From NCBI GenBank assembly GCA_905235885.1, contig CAJONM010000144.1:1-6718 (forward strand): a DNA stretch of 6,718 bases, written 5' to 3'. Positions 5,163-6,718 of this stretch are shown here, piece by piece (the stretch's first letter is position 1; each line of letters starts with the position of its first letter). Source of the stretch: an uncultured Clostridia bacterium. GTDB taxonomy: Bacteria; Bacillota; Clostridia; UBA1381. A model generated the notes under the pieces. That model had not been told where the DNA came from. It saw only the letters and a list, made by a program, of their open reading frames with translations, and did no database searches. The translations under genes were made by a program, and so were the position numbers.

Positions 5163-6718
5163 CGGGCAAAATGGAGCTGCTGTCTCCGGCAGGGTCAATG
5201 CGATCGCTCATCGCTGCCGTACAGTCCGGTGCGGACGCGGTATATTTCGGCGCATCGGATTTCTCCGCGCGAGCCGGAGCAGGCAATTTCAGCGAGGAGG
5301 AGATGAAAGAGGCGGTGGCATACTGCCGCGCATACGATGTAAAAACGCATTGCGCGGTAAACACGCTTATAAAGGAGCGCGAGCTTGACGCGGCGTTTAA
5401 AACGGTATCGGCGGCATATGCAGCCGGCGTTGACGCGGTGATCGTGCAGGATCTCGGACTGGCGGCGATGATACGCCGCGCGATGCCGGAGCTTGAGCTG
5501 CACGCAAGCACACAAATGACCGTCACATCCACCGAGGGCGCGGCATATCTTAAAGAGCGCGGCTTTTCGCGCATCGTGGCGGCGCGTGAGCTGAGCCTTG
5601 ATGAAATAACGGAGATAACGAATAAGGTAGATATAGAGGTCGAGGTGTTTGTCCATGGCGCGATATGTATGTGCTATTCGGGACAATGCCTTATGTCGAG
5701 CGTGCTGGGCGGCAGAAGCGGAAACAGAGGCAGATGTGCGCAGCCGTGCCGGCTGCCGTATACGCTTACGGTCGGCGGCAGGGAATACGGCAGCGGATAT
5801 ATTTTGAGCCCGAAAGATATGGCGCTTATAGAGCATCTCAATCAGCTTAAAAAAGCCGGAGTAGCATCGCTGAAGATAGAGGGCAGGCTTAAAAGCCCCG
5901 AATATGTAAGCGCGGTAACGGGCGTGTACAGGAAGTATCTGGATATGCCCCAACGCGTAAGCGCGGCGGATATGAAAGAGCTTGAGGACGCGTTCTCGCG
6001 TTCGGGCTTTACGGACGGGTATCTGACAGCACAGACAGGCGCGGATATGATGGCGTATGGTGATCCGTCCAACAACGCGCCGGGCGTATATACGGACGCG
6101 GCAAAAAAACGCGCGTCGGGCGAAATATTGCGGCGTGTGCCGATACACATTTTCGCATCGCTTGAGATCGGCGGCAGGCTGCGCGTTGCGGCATATGACT
6201 ATGACGGCAATTACGCCGAGTCGGAGGGCTGCGAAACGGCGGAAACGGCGCGAACGGCGGTGCGGTTTGAGGAGCGGCTGCGTGAGCAGCTATCAAAGCT
6301 CGGACAAACTCCGTTCATTGCCGATGACATAACGGTCGAGGTCGGAGATGGCGCGATCATCCCGATAAGGGATGTAAACGCCGCGCGGCGGGATGTATGC
6401 GATAAGCTTTTAAAAATGCGTACTGCCATACACCGCGCACCTGTGAGGGAGCCGGAGAAGCGGTTAAAGAAACAAAAGCCGACACAGGAAATGTATCTTA
6501 CAGCCGAGGCGGCAACGCATCAGCAGGCGGTCGCGCTAATAAACGAGGGCGGCATAAAGCGGCTGTATGTGCCGAAGAAGGTAGCGGACGAGCTTGGTGG
6601 CATGGGCGGCGATACCGAGATAGTTACAAAAACGGCGGACATATTCCGCCGCGAGGATATAAAAACAGAACGCGCCATCGTCCCATCTGTCGCGGCGATG
6701 CAGTATTACGGCGAGAAG
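5159..6718 (+). CDS. U32-family protein with DUF3656 domain (RlhA/TrhP-like RNA hydroxylation enzyme), 3' end missing
   Basis: There are 520 codons without a stop up to the right edge; complete proteins of this architecture are usually 650-850 residues. The N-terminal part is the U32 domain (MELLSPAG, GADAVYFG, LHASTQMT). The full U32 signature occurs at 162-180: EVFVHGAICMCYSGQCLMS, followed by RSGNRGRCAQPCR. Cys170, Cys177, Cys193 and Cys197 are in the positions thought to hold an iron-sulfur cluster in RlhA and TrhP. KIEGRLKSPEYV (239-250) continues the core. About 327-420 is a DUF3656 domain with LSKLGQTPF and IPIRDVNAARRD, as in RlhA, which hydroxylates 23S rRNA. The older name collagenase or peptidase U32 is probably misleading for this subgroup; the RNA substrate cannot be told. 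ATG 5159 overlaps the zapA stop (ATGA) and would rely on coupling, as no clear ribosome binding site is seen; ATG 5171 (MELLSPAG) is an alternative start. Confidence 0.92.
   Translation, partial: MTGKMELLSPAGSMRSLIAAVQSGADAVYFGASDFSARAGAGNFSEEEMKEAVAYCRAYDVKTHCAVNTLIKERELDAAFKTVSAAYAAGVDAVIVQDLGLAAMIRRAMPELELHASTQMTVTSTEGAAYLKERGFSRIVAARELSLDEITEITNKVDIEVEVFVHGAICMCYSGQCLMSSVLGGRSGNRGRCAQPCRLPYTLTVGGREYGSGYILSPKDMALIEHLNQLKKAGVASLKIEGRLKSPEYVSAVTGVYRKYLDMPQRVSAADMKELEDAFSRSGFTDGYLTAQTGADMMAYGDPSNNAPGVYTDAAKKRASGEILRRVPIHIFASLEIGGRLRVAAYDYDGNYAESEGCETAETARTAVRFEERLREQLSKLGQTPFIADDITVEVGDGAIIPIRDVNAARRDVCDKLLKMRTAIHRAPVREPEKRLKKQKPTQEMYLTAEAATHQQAVALINEGGIKRLYVPKKVADELGGMGGDTEIVTKTADIFRREDIKTERAIVPSVAAMQYYGEK

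Noticed and set aside
5195..6148. A 317-codon open frame on the minus strand opposite the U32 gene
   Set aside because: Its product is a low-complexity Arg/His/Tyr/Ala mixture with no family motif, and the plus strand carries a complete set of U32 signatures across the same bases.

Overview
The window looks like chromosomal DNA from a spore-forming-type Firmicute, most likely of class Clostridia. The evidence is the gene content (a DacF/DacA-type D,D-carboxypeptidase with a C-terminal membrane anchor, a GerMN-domain protein, a Gram-positive-type ZapA and a U32 enzyme next to zapA), purine-rich AGGAG-type ribosome binding sites, heavy use of ATA for isoleucine in otherwise GC-balanced genes, and an AT-rich intergenic region. 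The lineage is inferred from content; no rRNA gene or species marker is present.

Layout: the left fifth (1-1371, minus strand) is a peptidoglycan D-alanyl-D-alanine carboxypeptidase whose 3' end lies beyond the left edge. A 209-base AT-rich region (1372-1580) follows and carries two well-formed divergent sigma-A-type promoters. To the right everything is on the plus strand and tightly packed: an OmpR/PhoB-type response regulator, a membrane sensor histidine kinase, a membrane-anchored protein with two GerMN domains, a long-form ZapA cell-division protein, and a U32-family (DUF3656-containing) RNA-hydroxylation-type protein cut by the right edge. The junctions are about 58 bases (or an overlap if the kinase starts upstream), an 8-base overlap, 16 bases and a 4-base overlap. 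I see no terminator between them, so the five genes probably form one operon read from the promoter at 1481-1509.

How the genes may work together: the order regulator, kinase, exported GerMN protein is the same as in the actinobacterial MtrA-MtrB-LpqB system, where the GerMN-containing LpqB is a partner of the kinase. Here the trio is flanked by a cell-wall carboxypeptidase on one side and a Z-ring protein on the other. A reasonable inference is an envelope or division stress circuit in which the GerMN protein tunes the kinase and the regulator acts on its own promoter and on the divergent carboxypeptidase promoter. The shared intergenic region has a 10-base-phased TTG repeat over the carboxypeptidase promoter and a TTTCCA/TGGAAA inverted repeat over the operon -35 box, both candidate binding sites. 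No tRNA, rRNA, CRISPR array, insertion sequence or phage gene was seen.
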